Assembly (NCBI GenBank): GCA_036522815.1
Contig: DATDFC010000215.1
Span: 1-55,934 of the forward strand
Source: AG41 sp036522815
GTDB lineage: Bacteria; Gemmatimonadota; Gemmatimonadetes; Gemmatimonadales; GWC2-71-9
DNA length: 55,934 nt
Direction: 5' to 3'
The notes below the pieces were generated by a model. The model saw only the letters and a program-made list of their open reading frames with translations. It ran no database searches and was not told the origin of the DNA. Of this stretch, positions 1 through 11,437 are shown piece after piece; position 1 is the first letter of the stretch, and each line of letters starts with the position of its first letter. The translations under genes and the position numbers were made by a program.

Positions 1-52
1 CCGCCGGTCTGGCGCCGCGACCGGATCTGTTTCCGTCGGGCAACCCATTGGG

Positions 53-81
53 TTGACAGGGGTTTCGCGCTCCGGTAACCT
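53..81 (+). promoter_or_regulatory. Putative sigma70-type promoter upstream of gcvH
   Basis: TTGACA at 53-58 is followed after 17 nt by TAACCT at 76-81. The -35 is a perfect consensus and the -10 is weak. The predicted transcript would start near 88, about 35 nt before the gcvH ATG. An upstream gene lying outside the window could also read through into gcvH. Confidence 0.4.
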
Positions 82-121
82 TCGCCCCGACCTCCCACGC
101 CCCGCGAGCGAGCGACCCCGC

Positions 122-511
122 ATGGCGAACGTCCCGTCCGACCTGCGTTACAGTGAAGATCATGAGTACGTCAAACGCTCGGGCGACGGTGCGATCGTGC
201 ACATCGGCATCACCGATTACGCGCAGGGAGAGCTCGGCGACGTCGTCTACGTGGATCTCCCCAAGGTAGGCGCGACGTTCGGCCGGCGGGACGTCTTCGG
301 CACGATCGAGGCAGTGAAGGCCGTGTCGGATCTGTACGCGCCGGTGGCCGGCACGGTCACCGAAGTGAACGCGGCGCTGGAAGGCGATCCGGCGCTCGTG
401 AACCGCGATCCCTACGGCGCGGGGTGGATGATCAAGCTGAAGGTGAAGAACCCGTCGGACATCGAGCAACTGCTGACCAGCCAGGCGTACAAGAAGCACA
501 TTGGAGAATGA
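122..511 (+). CDS. gcvH: Glycine cleavage system H protein
   Basis: The 129-residue product is the lipoyl carrier of the glycine cleavage complex. It shuttles the aminomethyl group from the P protein to the T protein. The length is normal for the family. The lipoyl-attachment lysine is K66 in the context GTIEAVKAVSDLY, matching the family ESVKA motif. The ATG at 122 is preferred over a TTG at 53 because the family starts a few residues before the SEDHEY segment. gcvP follows 46 nt later, and a LipM-type octanoyltransferase follows gcvP, so the carrier sits beside a likely modifying enzyme. gcvT is not in the window. Confidence 0.96.
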   Translation: MANVPSDLRYSEDHEYVKRSGDGAIVHIGITDYAQGELGDVVYVDLPKVGATFGRRDVFGTIEAVKAVSDLYAPVAGTVTEVNAALEGDPALVNRDPYGAGWMIKLKVKNPSDIEQLLTSQAYKKHIGE

Positions 512-557
512 AGTCGCACGGATCGCTTTCGTGAGCCGCCATCCGGGTCCTGCATCC

Positions 558-3455
<2,898 letters not shown>

Positions 3456-3459
3456 GACG

Positions 3460-3521
3460 GATGGTTGGACTGTTGGACGGTTGGAACGTTTGGCTGACTT
3501 TCCAACGTTCCAACTTTCCAT
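3460..3521 (+). repeat. Short-unit repeat with 11-bp inverted arms at the gcvP/lipM junction
   Basis: Three imperfect GGTTGGA-type units lead into a perfect inverted repeat. The arms are GTTGGAACGTT (3480-3490) and AACGTTCCAAC (3504-3514), separated by 13 nt. The element starts five bases after the gcvP stop and covers all plausible starts of the next gene. Its hairpin could affect termination or translation. It resembles the other short-unit arrays in this window. Confidence 0.7.
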
Positions 3522-4215
3522 CGACTCCCAGGGTCTTTCCGGCGCCGAGAACATGGCGATCGACGTGGAGCTCCTGGAGCGCGCCGACCGAACGGGCGAA
3601 GCGTTCGTGCGCTTCTATCGGTTCGACCCACCATGCCTCTCGCTGGGCCGCAACGAGCCCGCGGGCGGCTATGACCGCGCGGCGATCGCGCGCCTGGGCG
3701 TGGACGTCGTGCGGCGGCCGACGGGAGGCCGCGCCGTGTGGCACGAGCACGAGCTGACCTACGCGGTCGCCGCCCCGATCGCGACGTTCGGCAGCCTGCG
3801 CGCGGCCTACCACGCGATCCACGAGCGGCTCGCGATGGCGCTCCGGTCCCTCGGTACCGATGCCACGCTCGCCTCGTACCGCCCGACCGCCCGACCGCCC
3901 GACCGCTCATTTCCCTGTTTCACAGCGGCGGTGGGCGGCGAGGTCATCATCGGCGGGCGCAAGATCGTCGGCTCCGCGCAAGTGCGCCGCGGTGGGGCGT
4001 TCCTGCAACACGGTTCCATCCTGCTCGACGGGCGGCAAGTCGCAGGTGCGGCGACCACGCTGTCGGCAGAATTAGGACGACGCATCACGTGGCACGAGGT
4101 GGCCGACGCGGTCGTGTCGGCGTGGGGCGACGAGTGCACCCCTACCGCCCTCTACCGTCCTCTACCGTCCTCTACCGCCTTGTTTCTCGACCCCGCCTGG
4201 ACCTGGCGTCGCTGA
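3481..4215 (+). CDS. lipM: LipM-type octanoyltransferase (BPL/LplA/LipB fold)
   Basis: The product, about 244 residues, belongs to the biotin/lipoate protein ligase fold. It has RRPTGGRAVWHE in the binding loop and GGRKIVGSAQ with the conserved lysine (K161). It also has a PCF cysteine (C146) and the LQHGSILLD block. A cysteine just before the GRK block plus LQHGS is the LipM signature (octanoyl-ACP to GcvH transfer), whereas lipoate ligases lack this cysteine. Position next to gcvH-gcvP fits a GcvH-directed enzyme. The start is uncertain: TTG at 3442, 3481 or 3490 all precede the ENMAID motif, and a repeat covers the junction. Two tandem repeats lie inside the gene, one ending three codons before the cysteine. 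Confidence 0.7.
   Translation: MERLADFPTFQLSIDSQGLSGAENMAIDVELLERADRTGEAFVRFYRFDPPCLSLGRNEPAGGYDRAAIARLGVDVVRRPTGGRAVWHEHELTYAVAAPIATFGSLRAAYHAIHERLAMALRSLGTDATLASYRPTARPPDRSFPCFTAAVGGEVIIGGRKIVGSAQVRRGGAFLQHGSILLDGRQVAGAATTLSAELGRRITWHEVADAVVSAWGDECTPTALYRPLPSSTALFLDPAWTWRR
3880..3903 (+). repeat. Tandem 8-mer array inside lipM
   Basis: Three perfect CGCCCGAC units are followed by a partial fourth. They encode a Pro/Arg-rich loop that ends a few codons before the putative catalytic cysteine. Similar CGCCCGTC units occur at 21669 and near 43195. Confidence 0.85.
4142..4179 (+). repeat. Tandem 10-mer array at the lipM C-terminus
   Basis: Nearly four copies of a CTCTACCGTC-type unit encode the C-terminal tail LYRPLPSSTALF. 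The final residues of the protein are therefore repeat-derived. Confidence 0.8.
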
Positions 4216-4240
4216 CGAGCCCGTGGAATCTTAGGGCGCC

Positions 4241-5917
4241 ATGGCGACCACTCGACCGCCCTCCCGGCTGACCGCCGCCGCCGCGCTGGCGGGCCTGCTG
4301 CTCGTCGCTGCGTGCGCCCGCAAGGGCGGCTGCACGGGCGACTACTGCGGCACGCTCGTCATCGCCACTGCGGGAGAGCCGGACATTCTGCTGCCGCCGG
4401 TGAGCGAGTTCGCGAGCACGCGGGACGTAACAGAGCAACTCTTCTTGAAGCTCGCCGACCTCGGGCCGTCCGGGAACACGATCGGCGACGAAGACTTCCA
4501 GCCGCTCTTGGCCGAGCGCTGGGAATGGGACACGCCCACCACGCTCGTGTTTCACCTCGATCCGCGCGCCCGCTGGCAAGACGGGCGGACGGTCACCGCG
4601 GCGGACGTCGCGTTCACGTACGACATCTACACCGACTCGCTCGTGAGCTCGCCGTTCCGGTCTTCGCTGCGGCACATCGCCGCGGTCACGACGCGCGACT
4701 CGCTCACGGTCGTGTTCCGGTTCCGGCAGCGCTATCCGGAGATGTTCTACGACGCGGTGTACCACATGCACATCCTGCCGTCGCACCTGCTGCGCGAGGT
4801 GCCGCGCAGCCAGTGGCGCAGTGCCGCGTTCGGGCGCGCGCCGGTGGGCGACGGACCCTACCGCTTCGTCGCGTGGCGGGCGGGCGAGAGCCTCGAGCTC
4901 GCGGCCGATTCCACGTGTTTTCTCGGCCGGCCGCACATCCGGCGCCTGATCTGGCGCTTCACCCCAGACCAGCAGGTGGCCGTGACTCAGCTGATCGCGG
5001 GCGACGCCGACGCCGTCGAGGTGCTCGTCACGCCCGACAACCGCGACCGGGCGCGGGCGGATACCCAGCTCGCCATCTACCCCTACAAGGGCGCGGCCTT
5101 CGGCTACCTGGGGTTCAACTTCGCGGCGCCCGGTGACACCACCAAGCCGCACCCGCTGTTCGGCGACCGCGAGCTGCGGCGTGCCCTGGTGATGGCCGTC
5201 GATCGCGGCAGCCTGTTACACAACGTGTTCGGCGACATGGCCAAGGTCCCGCCCGGCCCCATGTCGCAGCTCTTCTGGATCTGGGACCCCGAGACCCGTG
5301 AGCTCCCGCACGACAGCGCGCGCGCTGCCCGCACGCTCACGCGGCTGGGCTGGACCGACTCGGACGGCGACGGCATCCGCGATCGTGATGGGCATCCGCT
5401 CGCGTTCCGGCTGCTCGTCCCCACGACCAGCGCGGTCCGTCGCCAGTACGCGCGACTCCTGCAGGAGCAGTTTCGCGCCATGGGGATCGACGTCCAGCTC
5501 GACGAGGTCGACTTCAGCGTGTTCAGTGAACGGGCCCGCGCCGGCAAGTTCGACGCCCTCATCGCCGTGTGGAACACCGACCCGACGCCGTCGTCCAGTG
5601 TCCCCCAGACCTGGACGCGGGCGGGGTTCGGCCGCTCCAACTACGGGCGCTTCGAGAACCCCGCGTTCGAGCGGCTGGTGGACCGTGCCGTGACGTCGGT
5701 CGAGCGACGGGACGAGGCCAGACGCACCTGGCGCGCCGCGATCGAGATCCTGAACCAGGACGCGCCCGCCGTTTTTCTCTTCGCCACCGAAAACGCCGCG
5801 GCCGTACACAAACGTGTCGCGGACGTGCGGATCCGGCCGGACTCGTGGCTCGCCCTGGTTCGCACGTGGCGCATTCCGCCTGATCGCCTGACGGATCGAG
5901 ACCGCGTGGAGCGCTAG
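4241..5917 (+). CDS. Peptide ABC transporter substrate-binding lipoprotein (SBP_bac_5)
   Basis: 558 residues. A signal peptide ends in the lipobox LVAAC, with the lipidated cysteine at C25, so the protein is membrane-anchored on the periplasmic side. The body matches DppA/OppA-type binding proteins in length and in features such as the ATAGEPDILLPP start and the repeated WRDG/ADV-type segment. It would deliver peptides or nickel-type substrates to the permease pair encoded next. It is the first gene of a tightly coupled operon, with the next GTG directly after its stop. An AATCTT sequence at 4227-4232 lies 8 nt before the ATG and could be a weak -10. Confidence 0.93.
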   Translation: MATTRPPSRLTAAAALAGLLLVAACARKGGCTGDYCGTLVIATAGEPDILLPPVSEFASTRDVTEQLFLKLADLGPSGNTIGDEDFQPLLAERWEWDTPTTLVFHLDPRARWQDGRTVTAADVAFTYDIYTDSLVSSPFRSSLRHIAAVTTRDSLTVVFRFRQRYPEMFYDAVYHMHILPSHLLREVPRSQWRSAAFGRAPVGDGPYRFVAWRAGESLELAADSTCFLGRPHIRRLIWRFTPDQQVAVTQLIAGDADAVEVLVTPDNRDRARADTQLAIYPYKGAAFGYLGFNFAAPGDTTKPHPLFGDRELRRALVMAVDRGSLLHNVFGDMAKVPPGPMSQLFWIWDPETRELPHDSARAARTLTRLGWTDSDGDGIRDRDGHPLAFRLLVPTTSAVRRQYARLLQEQFRAMGIDVQLDEVDFSVFSERARAGKFDALIAVWNTDPTPSSSVPQTWTRAGFGRSNYGRFENPAFERLVDRAVTSVERRDEARRTWRAAIEILNQDAPAVFLFATENAAAVHKRVADVRIRPDSWLALVRTWRIPPDRLTDRDRVER

Positions 5918-6892
5918 GTGGCGGCGTGGTTGGTGCGGCGTCTCGCCGCCTCGATCGCCATCGTCTGGGCGGTCGTCACCCTCACCTTCGTCGTTGTTCA
6001 CCTCGCGCACGGCTCTCCCTGCGGCCAGCCCGACGGTCGGCCGGTGTCTCCCGAGGTGTGTGCGGATCTGACCCGGCGGTTCGCTCTCGACCAACCGATC
6101 TGGATCCAGTACGTGAAGTACCTGACCGCCCTGCTGCATGGGGATCTGGGCGACTCATTCGCGCTGCACCGCCCCGTGGCCGACGCGCTCGCCGAGGCGC
6201 TGCCCAACACCTTCACGCTGGCGCTCACCGCGCTGATCCTCGATTTCGCGCTCGGGCTCGCGCTCGGCATCTACCAGGCCGCCCGCGAGCGCCGTTTCGG
6301 CGACATCGCCCTGGGCAACGCCGCCCTGTTCGTGAACTCGATGCCCACGTTCTGGCTGGGCCTCGTGCTGCTGCTCGTCTTTGGCGAACGGCTGCACTGG
6401 TTTCCGGTGGGAGGCCCGCGCGACCTGGTGCGCTGTCCCCGCGTGGACTCGCTGCTTTGCCTCGGCGACGCTGTGTGGCACCTCACCCTCCCCGCTCTCA
6501 CGCTCGGGCTGGTGGGCGCGGCGGCCACGGCGCGCTACCAGCGGGCGGCGCTGCTCGAGGTGGTGCGTCAGGACTTCGTGCGCACCGCGCGCGCCAAGGG
6601 GCTCCCCGAGCGACGCGTGCTGCTGGTGCACGCCCTCCGCAACGCCTTGCTCCCGCTCATCACCCTGTTCGGACTGACGTTTCCCTACCTGCTCACCGGC
6701 GCGGTGCTGGTCGAAACCGTGTTCGCGTGGCCCGGCATGGGACGCCTGGCCGTGACCGCGATCCTGCAGCGCGACTACCCCATCGTCACCGCCGCGGCGC
6801 TTGTGGCGAGCGTGATGGTCGTGATCGGCAATCTCCTGGCCGACGCGCTGTACGGGGTGGCGGATCCGCGCATCCGCGTGCGCGCGACGTGA
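5918..6892 (+). CDS. Oligopeptide ABC transporter permease (DppB type)
   Basis: 324 residues with a TM helix at the N-terminus and five further hydrophobic segments. It carries the cytoplasmic EAA-loop region RTARAKGLPERRVLLVHALR that contacts the ATPase. It forms half of the inner-membrane channel for the binding protein encoded upstream. The GTG start abuts the upstream stop codon, and the stop overlaps the next GTG by 4 nt, indicating translational coupling. Confidence 0.93.
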   Translation: MAAWLVRRLAASIAIVWAVVTLTFVVVHLAHGSPCGQPDGRPVSPEVCADLTRRFALDQPIWIQYVKYLTALLHGDLGDSFALHRPVADALAEALPNTFTLALTALILDFALGLALGIYQAARERRFGDIALGNAALFVNSMPTFWLGLVLLLVFGERLHWFPVGGPRDLVRCPRVDSLLCLGDAVWHLTLPALTLGLVGAAATARYQRAALLEVVRQDFVRTARAKGLPERRVLLVHALRNALLPLITLFGLTFPYLLTGAVLVETVFAWPGMGRLAVTAILQRDYPIVTAAALVASVMVVIGNLLADALYGVADPRIRVRAT

Positions 6893-7815
6893 ACGTCTGG
6901 AACTGGCTCGCGGTCGGGGGTGCCGCCGTGCTCGCGCTGGTCGTGGTCGCTGAGATCCGGCGCCGCGCGGGGAGGGGAGCCACGGGTCGGCGTTTCTTCC
7001 GACACCCGACCGCCGCCCCGGCGCTGTTCGTGCTCGCCTTCTTCGTCACGGTTGCGCTCGCCGCCCCGCTCGTCACCCCGTACCGGCCGTACTTTCAGAT
7101 CGACATCACCCGACTCGCCAACCACGCCCCTTCGACGCAGAACCCGCTCGGCACCGACCCGTTCGGGCGGGACGTGTGGAGCCGGCTGGTCTACGGGGCG
7201 CGTATTTCGCTCGGCATCGGCGCGCTCGCGATGCTCGTCGCCGTGACAACCGGCGTCGTGGTCGGCGGCGTGGCGGGCTACTTTCGCCGCTGGGTGGACG
7301 CGACGCTGATGCGGCTCGTGGACGTCGGGCTGGCCATGCCGCGGATGTTCATGCTGCTGATGGTGGTGGCCCTGTGGGAGCACGTGCCGCTGGCGGTGCT
7401 CGTGCTGCTCATCGGGCTGACGGGATGGTTCGGCACCAGCCGACTGGTGCGCGCCGAGGTGTTGAGCGTGCGGGAGCGTGAGTTCGTCGCGGCGGCGCGG
7501 GCGCTCGGCGCCGAGCCCGGGCGCGTGATCTTCCGCCACGTCCTGCCCAACGCCGCGGCCCCGATCGTCGTGTCGGCGGCGCTCGGCATCGGCAACGTGA
7601 TGCTGCTCGAGGCCGGGCTGTCGTTTCTCGGCATGGGCGTACCCTCCCCCGCGCCCAGCTGGGGCAACATGATCGCGGACTGCTGGCAGAAGATGGCCGT
7701 GGCGCCGTGGTGCGCCACCTTCCCCGGGCTCGCCATCTCGCTCGTCGTCATGGCCTTGAACGCGGTGGGCGACGCGCTGCGCGACGCGCTCGATCCCCGC
7801 AAAGAGACCGCATGA
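6889..7815 (+). CDS. Oligopeptide ABC transporter permease (DppC type)
   Basis: 308 residues. The extended N-terminal region and the GTDPFGRDVWSRLVYGAR motif are typical of DppC/OppC. An EAA loop is seen at EFVAAARALGAEPGRVIFRH. It pairs with the DppB-type subunit. The GTG at 6889 is chosen because it gives a 4-nt GTGA overlap with the upstream gene, and its own stop overlaps the next start (ATGA). Confidence 0.92.
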   Translation: MNVWNWLAVGGAAVLALVVVAEIRRRAGRGATGRRFFRHPTAAPALFVLAFFVTVALAAPLVTPYRPYFQIDITRLANHAPSTQNPLGTDPFGRDVWSRLVYGARISLGIGALAMLVAVTTGVVVGGVAGYFRRWVDATLMRLVDVGLAMPRMFMLLMVVALWEHVPLAVLVLLIGLTGWFGTSRLVRAEVLSVREREFVAAARALGAEPGRVIFRHVLPNAAAPIVVSAALGIGNVMLLEAGLSFLGMGVPSPAPSWGNMIADCWQKMAVAPWCATFPGLAISLVVMALNAVGDALRDALDPRKETA

Positions 7816-8846
7816 GCGAGCCGCTGCTGCGCGTGCGGGACTTGAAGACCTACTTCGTCACCGAGTACGGGAGCGGCACGGCCCGCGCGGTCGACGGCGT
7901 CTCGTTCGACCTCTATCCGGGCGAGACGCTCGGCATCGTGGGGGAGTCGGGGTGCGGCAAGACCGTTACGTCCCTGTCGGTGCTGCGGCTCATCCCCGAG
8001 CCCCCGGGGCACATTCGACCCGGGAGCTTCATCGAATTCGCGGGACGCAATCTGCTCACGCTCGCTCCCGGCGAGCTGCGCGCTATCCGCGGCAACCAGA
8101 TCGCGATGATCTTCCAGGAGCCGATGACGTCGCTCAACCCGGTGTTCACCGTGGGCGACCAGATCGCCGAGGCCGCGATCGTGCACCAGCGCCTGTCGCG
8201 CCGCGCGGCGCGCGCCCGCGCGATCGAGATGCTCAAGCTCGTGGGCATTCCCGATCCGGCGCAGCGGGTCGATCACTATCCCCACCAGATGAGCGGCGGG
8301 ATGCGGCAGCGCGTGATGATCGCGATGGCCCTCGTGTGCCACCCCAAGGTGCTCATCGCCGACGAGCCGACCACCGCGCTCGACGTCACCATTCAGGCGC
8401 AGATCCTCGAGCTGCTGGAGCGGCTGCAGGCGGAGCTCGGGATGGCGGTCATGCTGATCACCCACGACCTCGGCGTGGTGGCGGGAACGACGGACCGCGT
8501 CGTGGTGATGTACGCCGGCCAGGTGGTGGAGCAGGCACCCACGCCGGAGCTGTTCGCGCGCCCGCTCCATCCGTATACGGACGGTCTGCTGGCCTCCGTG
8601 CCCCGGCTCGACGCACCACCGGCGCGCGCCCGCGGTCGGCTGCACGGCATCCCGGGTCAGGTGCCGGCTGCCAGCGACTGGCCCGGCGGCTGCCGCTTTC
8701 ACCCGCGCTGCCCGTACGCCTGGGACCGCTGCCGCGACGAGGAGCCGCCGTTGCTCGATGCCAGTACCGGCGAGCCCGGCACCCACACGGTGCGCTGCTG
8801 GCTCCTCACGGAGCCGCAACGCCGGACCGCGCGCCCGCTGCCGTGA
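7812..8846 (+). CDS. Oligopeptide ABC transporter ATP-binding protein (DppD type)
   Basis: 344 residues. Walker A is GESGCGKTV, the signature is MSGGMRQRV, and Walker B is VLIADEPTTALD. The C-terminal oligopeptide-transporter extension contains CRFHPRCPYAWDRC, a cysteine cluster found in the DppD/DppF subfamily. It energises the permease together with the following DppF-type subunit. It is joined to its neighbours by ATGA and GTGA overlaps. Confidence 0.94.
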   Translation: MSEPLLRVRDLKTYFVTEYGSGTARAVDGVSFDLYPGETLGIVGESGCGKTVTSLSVLRLIPEPPGHIRPGSFIEFAGRNLLTLAPGELRAIRGNQIAMIFQEPMTSLNPVFTVGDQIAEAAIVHQRLSRRAARARAIEMLKLVGIPDPAQRVDHYPHQMSGGMRQRVMIAMALVCHPKVLIADEPTTALDVTIQAQILELLERLQAELGMAVMLITHDLGVVAGTTDRVVVMYAGQVVEQAPTPELFARPLHPYTDGLLASVPRLDAPPARARGRLHGIPGQVPAASDWPGGCRFHPRCPYAWDRCRDEEPPLLDASTGEPGTHTVRCWLLTEPQRRTARPLP

Positions 8847-9841
8847 CGTCGTCCGCCACCGCGCTCGTCGACGTGCAGGGGCTGGTCAAGCACTTTCCCG
8901 GCGAGCGCGGCTACTTCGGGCTGGGACGCCCGCGCGCCGTGGTGCGGGCCGTGGACGACGTCTCGTTCGCGATTATGCCCGGCCAGACGCTCGGCTTGGT
9001 GGGTGAATCAGGGTGCGGCAAGTCCACGGTGGCTCGCAGCATCCTCCGCTTGATCGAGCCCGACGCGGGACGGGTGGCGATCGACGGGGTGAATGTGCTG
9101 ACGCTCGGTGGCCGCGAGCTGCGGGCGTTGCGGCGTCGCATGCAGATCGTGTTCCAGGATCCGTATGGCTCGCTCAACCCGCGCCTCACGGTGCGCCAGA
9201 CGCTGGCGGAGCCACTCGCGATCCACCACCTCGCCACCGGAGCCGACGGGGAGCGCCGTATCGCCGCGCTGCTCGAGGAGGTCGGACTCGACCCGGGCTT
9301 CGCGAAGAGCTATGCGCACGAGCTCTCGGGCGGGCAGCGCCAGCGCGTGGGCATCGCCCGCGCACTCTCGGTCGAGCCCCAGTTCCTGGTGCTCGACGAG
9401 CCCGTGAGTGCGCTCGATGTCTCGGTCCAGGCGCAGGTCCTGAACCTGCTCGCCGACCTGCAGCAGCGACGGCACCTCACCTACCTCTTCATCGCCCACG
9501 ACCTCGCGGTGGTGAAGCACGTCGCCGACCACGTCGCGGTGATGTATCTGGGCAAGATCGTGGAACGGGCTCCCGCCGCGGCCCTGTACGCCGCGCCGCG
9601 GCACCCCTACACGACGTCGCTCCTCTCCGCCGTCCCCGTGCCCGATCCGAAGGCGCAACGTCCGCGGATCGTCCTCACCGGCGACGTGCCGTCCCCCGCG
9701 CACCCGCCGGCCGGATGCCCGTTTCACCCCCGCTGCCCGCACCCTAAAAAGGACGCGCGCTGTCGCACCGAGCCGCCCGCCCTGCGCGCGGTCGCGCCGG
9801 GCCAGCTCGCCGCCTGCCATTACGCCGAGGAGCCGCTATGA
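8843..9841 (+). CDS. Oligopeptide ABC transporter ATP-binding protein (DppF type)
   Basis: 332 residues. It has Walker A GESGCGKST, signature LSGGQRQRV, Walker B LVLDEPVSALD, and a C-terminal CPFHPRCPHPKKDARC cluster. It is the second ATPase of the transporter. The GTG at 8843 overlaps the previous stop. Its TGA overlaps a downstream ATG at 9838 that opens a 32-codon membrane ORF. Confidence 0.94.
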   Translation: MTSSATALVDVQGLVKHFPGERGYFGLGRPRAVVRAVDDVSFAIMPGQTLGLVGESGCGKSTVARSILRLIEPDAGRVAIDGVNVLTLGGRELRALRRRMQIVFQDPYGSLNPRLTVRQTLAEPLAIHHLATGADGERRIAALLEEVGLDPGFAKSYAHELSGGQRQRVGIARALSVEPQFLVLDEPVSALDVSVQAQVLNLLADLQQRRHLTYLFIAHDLAVVKHVADHVAVMYLGKIVERAPAAALYAAPRHPYTTSLLSAVPVPDPKAQRPRIVLTGDVPSPAHPPAGCPFHPRCPHPKKDARCRTEPPALRAVAPGQLAACHYAEEPL

Positions 9842-9936
9842 CCGGTCGCTTCGCCGCCATGCTGCACGACGCTCAGTTCTGGGTCCCCATCGCCGTGCTG
9901 GTCGGCGGTCTGCTGGTGCTCGCATGGATACGGTAG
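9838..9936 (+). CDS. Small single-pass membrane protein, 32 residues
   Basis: The ATG overlaps the stop of the DppF-type gene (ATGA). The ORF runs 32 codons to a TAG at 9934. The product starts MTGRFAAMLHDAQFW and continues with a hydrophobic helix, VPIAVLVGGLLVLAWIR. Its 3' end overlaps the ATG of the next transporter (9924) by 13 nt. Coupling on both sides argues for real translation, either as a small membrane subunit or as a coupling ORF. No family is recognised, and expression is unproven. Confidence 0.5.
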   Translation: MTGRFAAMLHDAQFWVPIAVLVGGLLVLAWIR

Positions 9937-11210
9937 CGCCGGCCCTCGACCCGGCCCGCCTGCGCGGCCTGCAGCTCGCTGGCGTCGCCAGCGGCTTCAC
10001 CGCCGGCGCCTGGCTCGGCGCCGCCGAAGCGCCCACCAAGATGGTCGTGCTCGGTCTCTCGCCCGTCGTGATCTCCCTCGCGATGGTGGTGGGCGTGTTC
10101 CTGGCGCGGTGGAGTCTTCCGGCCCTGCTGCGGGGCACGACCGCGATCGGGGCCGACGTGCGGCAGGCGCCACACCTCGTCGTCTGGGCCATACTCGCCG
10201 GATGCCTGTGGGCCGTCGCCAACACGCTCACCATCTACGCGATCAAGGACATCGGCTTGAGCGTCGCGTTTCCTTTGTGGAACGCGAACAGCCTGCTCGG
10301 CATCCTGTGGGGCGCGGTGTTCTTCAACGAGCTCCGGGGGGCCGGCTGGGCCCGGGTGGTGGCCGTGCTGGGCGGTGCGGCGGTGATGTGCACCGGCGCC
10401 GCCCTGCTCGCGGTCGCGTCGGCGGCGCAGGCGCCCGCGGGACACGCCGCACGCGGCGTCGCCGCGGCCCTCGCGGCCGGGGCGTTGTGGGGCACCATGT
10501 ACATCCCGTACCGCAAGGCATACCTCACCGGCATGAATCCGCTCGCGTTCGTCACCTTCTTCACGGTCGGCGAGCTCGGCATGATGTCGGCGCTCGCGCT
10601 CGCCGACCGCGGCGGCGTCGCCGCGCTCGTCGCCGAGTTGAGCGGCGCCCGGGACGTGTTGTTCTGGCTGCTGCTCGGCGGCTTCGTGTGGGTCGTGGGG
10701 GACCTGTTCCAGCAATACGCCGCCAAGTATGTGGGCATCAGCCGCGGGATCCCGCTGTCGAATACGAACCAGCTGTGGGGGCTCGTGTGGGGCCTGCTCG
10801 TGTTCGGGGAACTGCACGGCGGCGCGCGGGCCACATACGCCCAGGTGATCGGCGGCTCGCTCCTGATGGCGCTCGGCGCCGCGCTCATCGCGCTCGCTTC
10901 CGCCACCGGTTCCGAGCACCGGCGCTGGCAAGAAGCAGCGGCGCGCGAGGGACAGCGCTACGGCATCGACCCCGCCGTGGTGCGCGCCGGGCTGGCGGGT
11001 GAGAGCGCCGGCGGTGCGGCGCGACGGCGCACCTGGCTCGACTGGACACTCGTGACCGGCGCCACGGCCGTGTTCGTCGGGCTGGGACTCGTCGCGCGGG
11101 TTCCCGACTTGCGGCTCGGCTGGGGCTGGGTCGCGGGCCTCACGCTCGCGATGCTCGCGCTGCTCGGCGGGACCGGGGTCCTGCTGTGGCGGACCACGCG
11201 ATTCAACTGA
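9924..11210 (+). CDS. GRP/DMT-superfamily sugar or metabolite transporter
   Basis: 428 residues with about ten hydrophobic helices in two repeated halves. Each half has a motif of the type IGLSVAFPLWNANSLLGILWG or GISRGIPLSNTNQLWGLVWG. This pseudo-repeat is seen in glucose/ribose-porter (GRP) and RhaT-like members of the drug/metabolite transporter superfamily. A hydrophilic segment of about 60 residues precedes a final pair of helices. The substrate is unknown. It is probably co-transcribed with the peptide transporter through the short membrane ORF. Confidence 0.7.
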   Translation: MDTVAPALDPARLRGLQLAGVASGFTAGAWLGAAEAPTKMVVLGLSPVVISLAMVVGVFLARWSLPALLRGTTAIGADVRQAPHLVVWAILAGCLWAVANTLTIYAIKDIGLSVAFPLWNANSLLGILWGAVFFNELRGAGWARVVAVLGGAAVMCTGAALLAVASAAQAPAGHAARGVAAALAAGALWGTMYIPYRKAYLTGMNPLAFVTFFTVGELGMMSALALADRGGVAALVAELSGARDVLFWLLLGGFVWVVGDLFQQYAAKYVGISRGIPLSNTNQLWGLVWGLLVFGELHGGARATYAQVIGGSLLMALGAALIALASATGSEHRRWQEAAAREGQRYGIDPAVVRAGLAGESAGGAARRRTWLDWTLVTGATAVFVGLGLVARVPDLRLGWGWVAGLTLAMLALLGGTGVLLWRTTRFN

Positions 11211-11310
11211 GGGGACGGGGCTGCAACGGCACGCTCCTCCCCGCATTGTTTCGATACCGCCGTCCTCCAATTCGCATACCAGCTTGGTGGCGACTCTGAT
11301 TCTTCGCGAA

Positions 11311-11431
11311 CCCCGGGCTTGCGCCCGGGGTGAGTGTGACCGACTCCTGGTGATCCCCGGGCTTGCGCCCGGGGTCAGTCAGGACTCGGCTCTTGTCCCT
11401 GAATCCCCGGACTTGCGCCCGGGGTCAGTCA
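11311..11431 (+). repeat. Left REP array (3 copies) upstream of the transposase
   Basis: Three palindromic units of CCCCGGGCTTGCGCCCGGGG type lie at 11311-11330, 11355-11374 and 11405-11424 (one mismatch in the last). They are followed by TGAG or TCAGTCA. They point opposite to the units right of the transposase, the usual arrangement around RAYT genes. The rest of 11211-11437 holds no recognisable gene. Confidence 0.9.
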
Positions 11432-11437
11432 ACCGCG

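Noticed and set aside
1..121. Glycine riboswitch upstream of gcvH
   Set aside because: Only about 120 nt are visible and no conserved glycine-aptamer core could be recognised. A promoter-like pair explains the region better.
3481..4215. Annotation as lipoate-protein ligase LplA
   Set aside because: The cysteine before the GRK block and the LQHGS motif fit LipM better, although the fold is shared.
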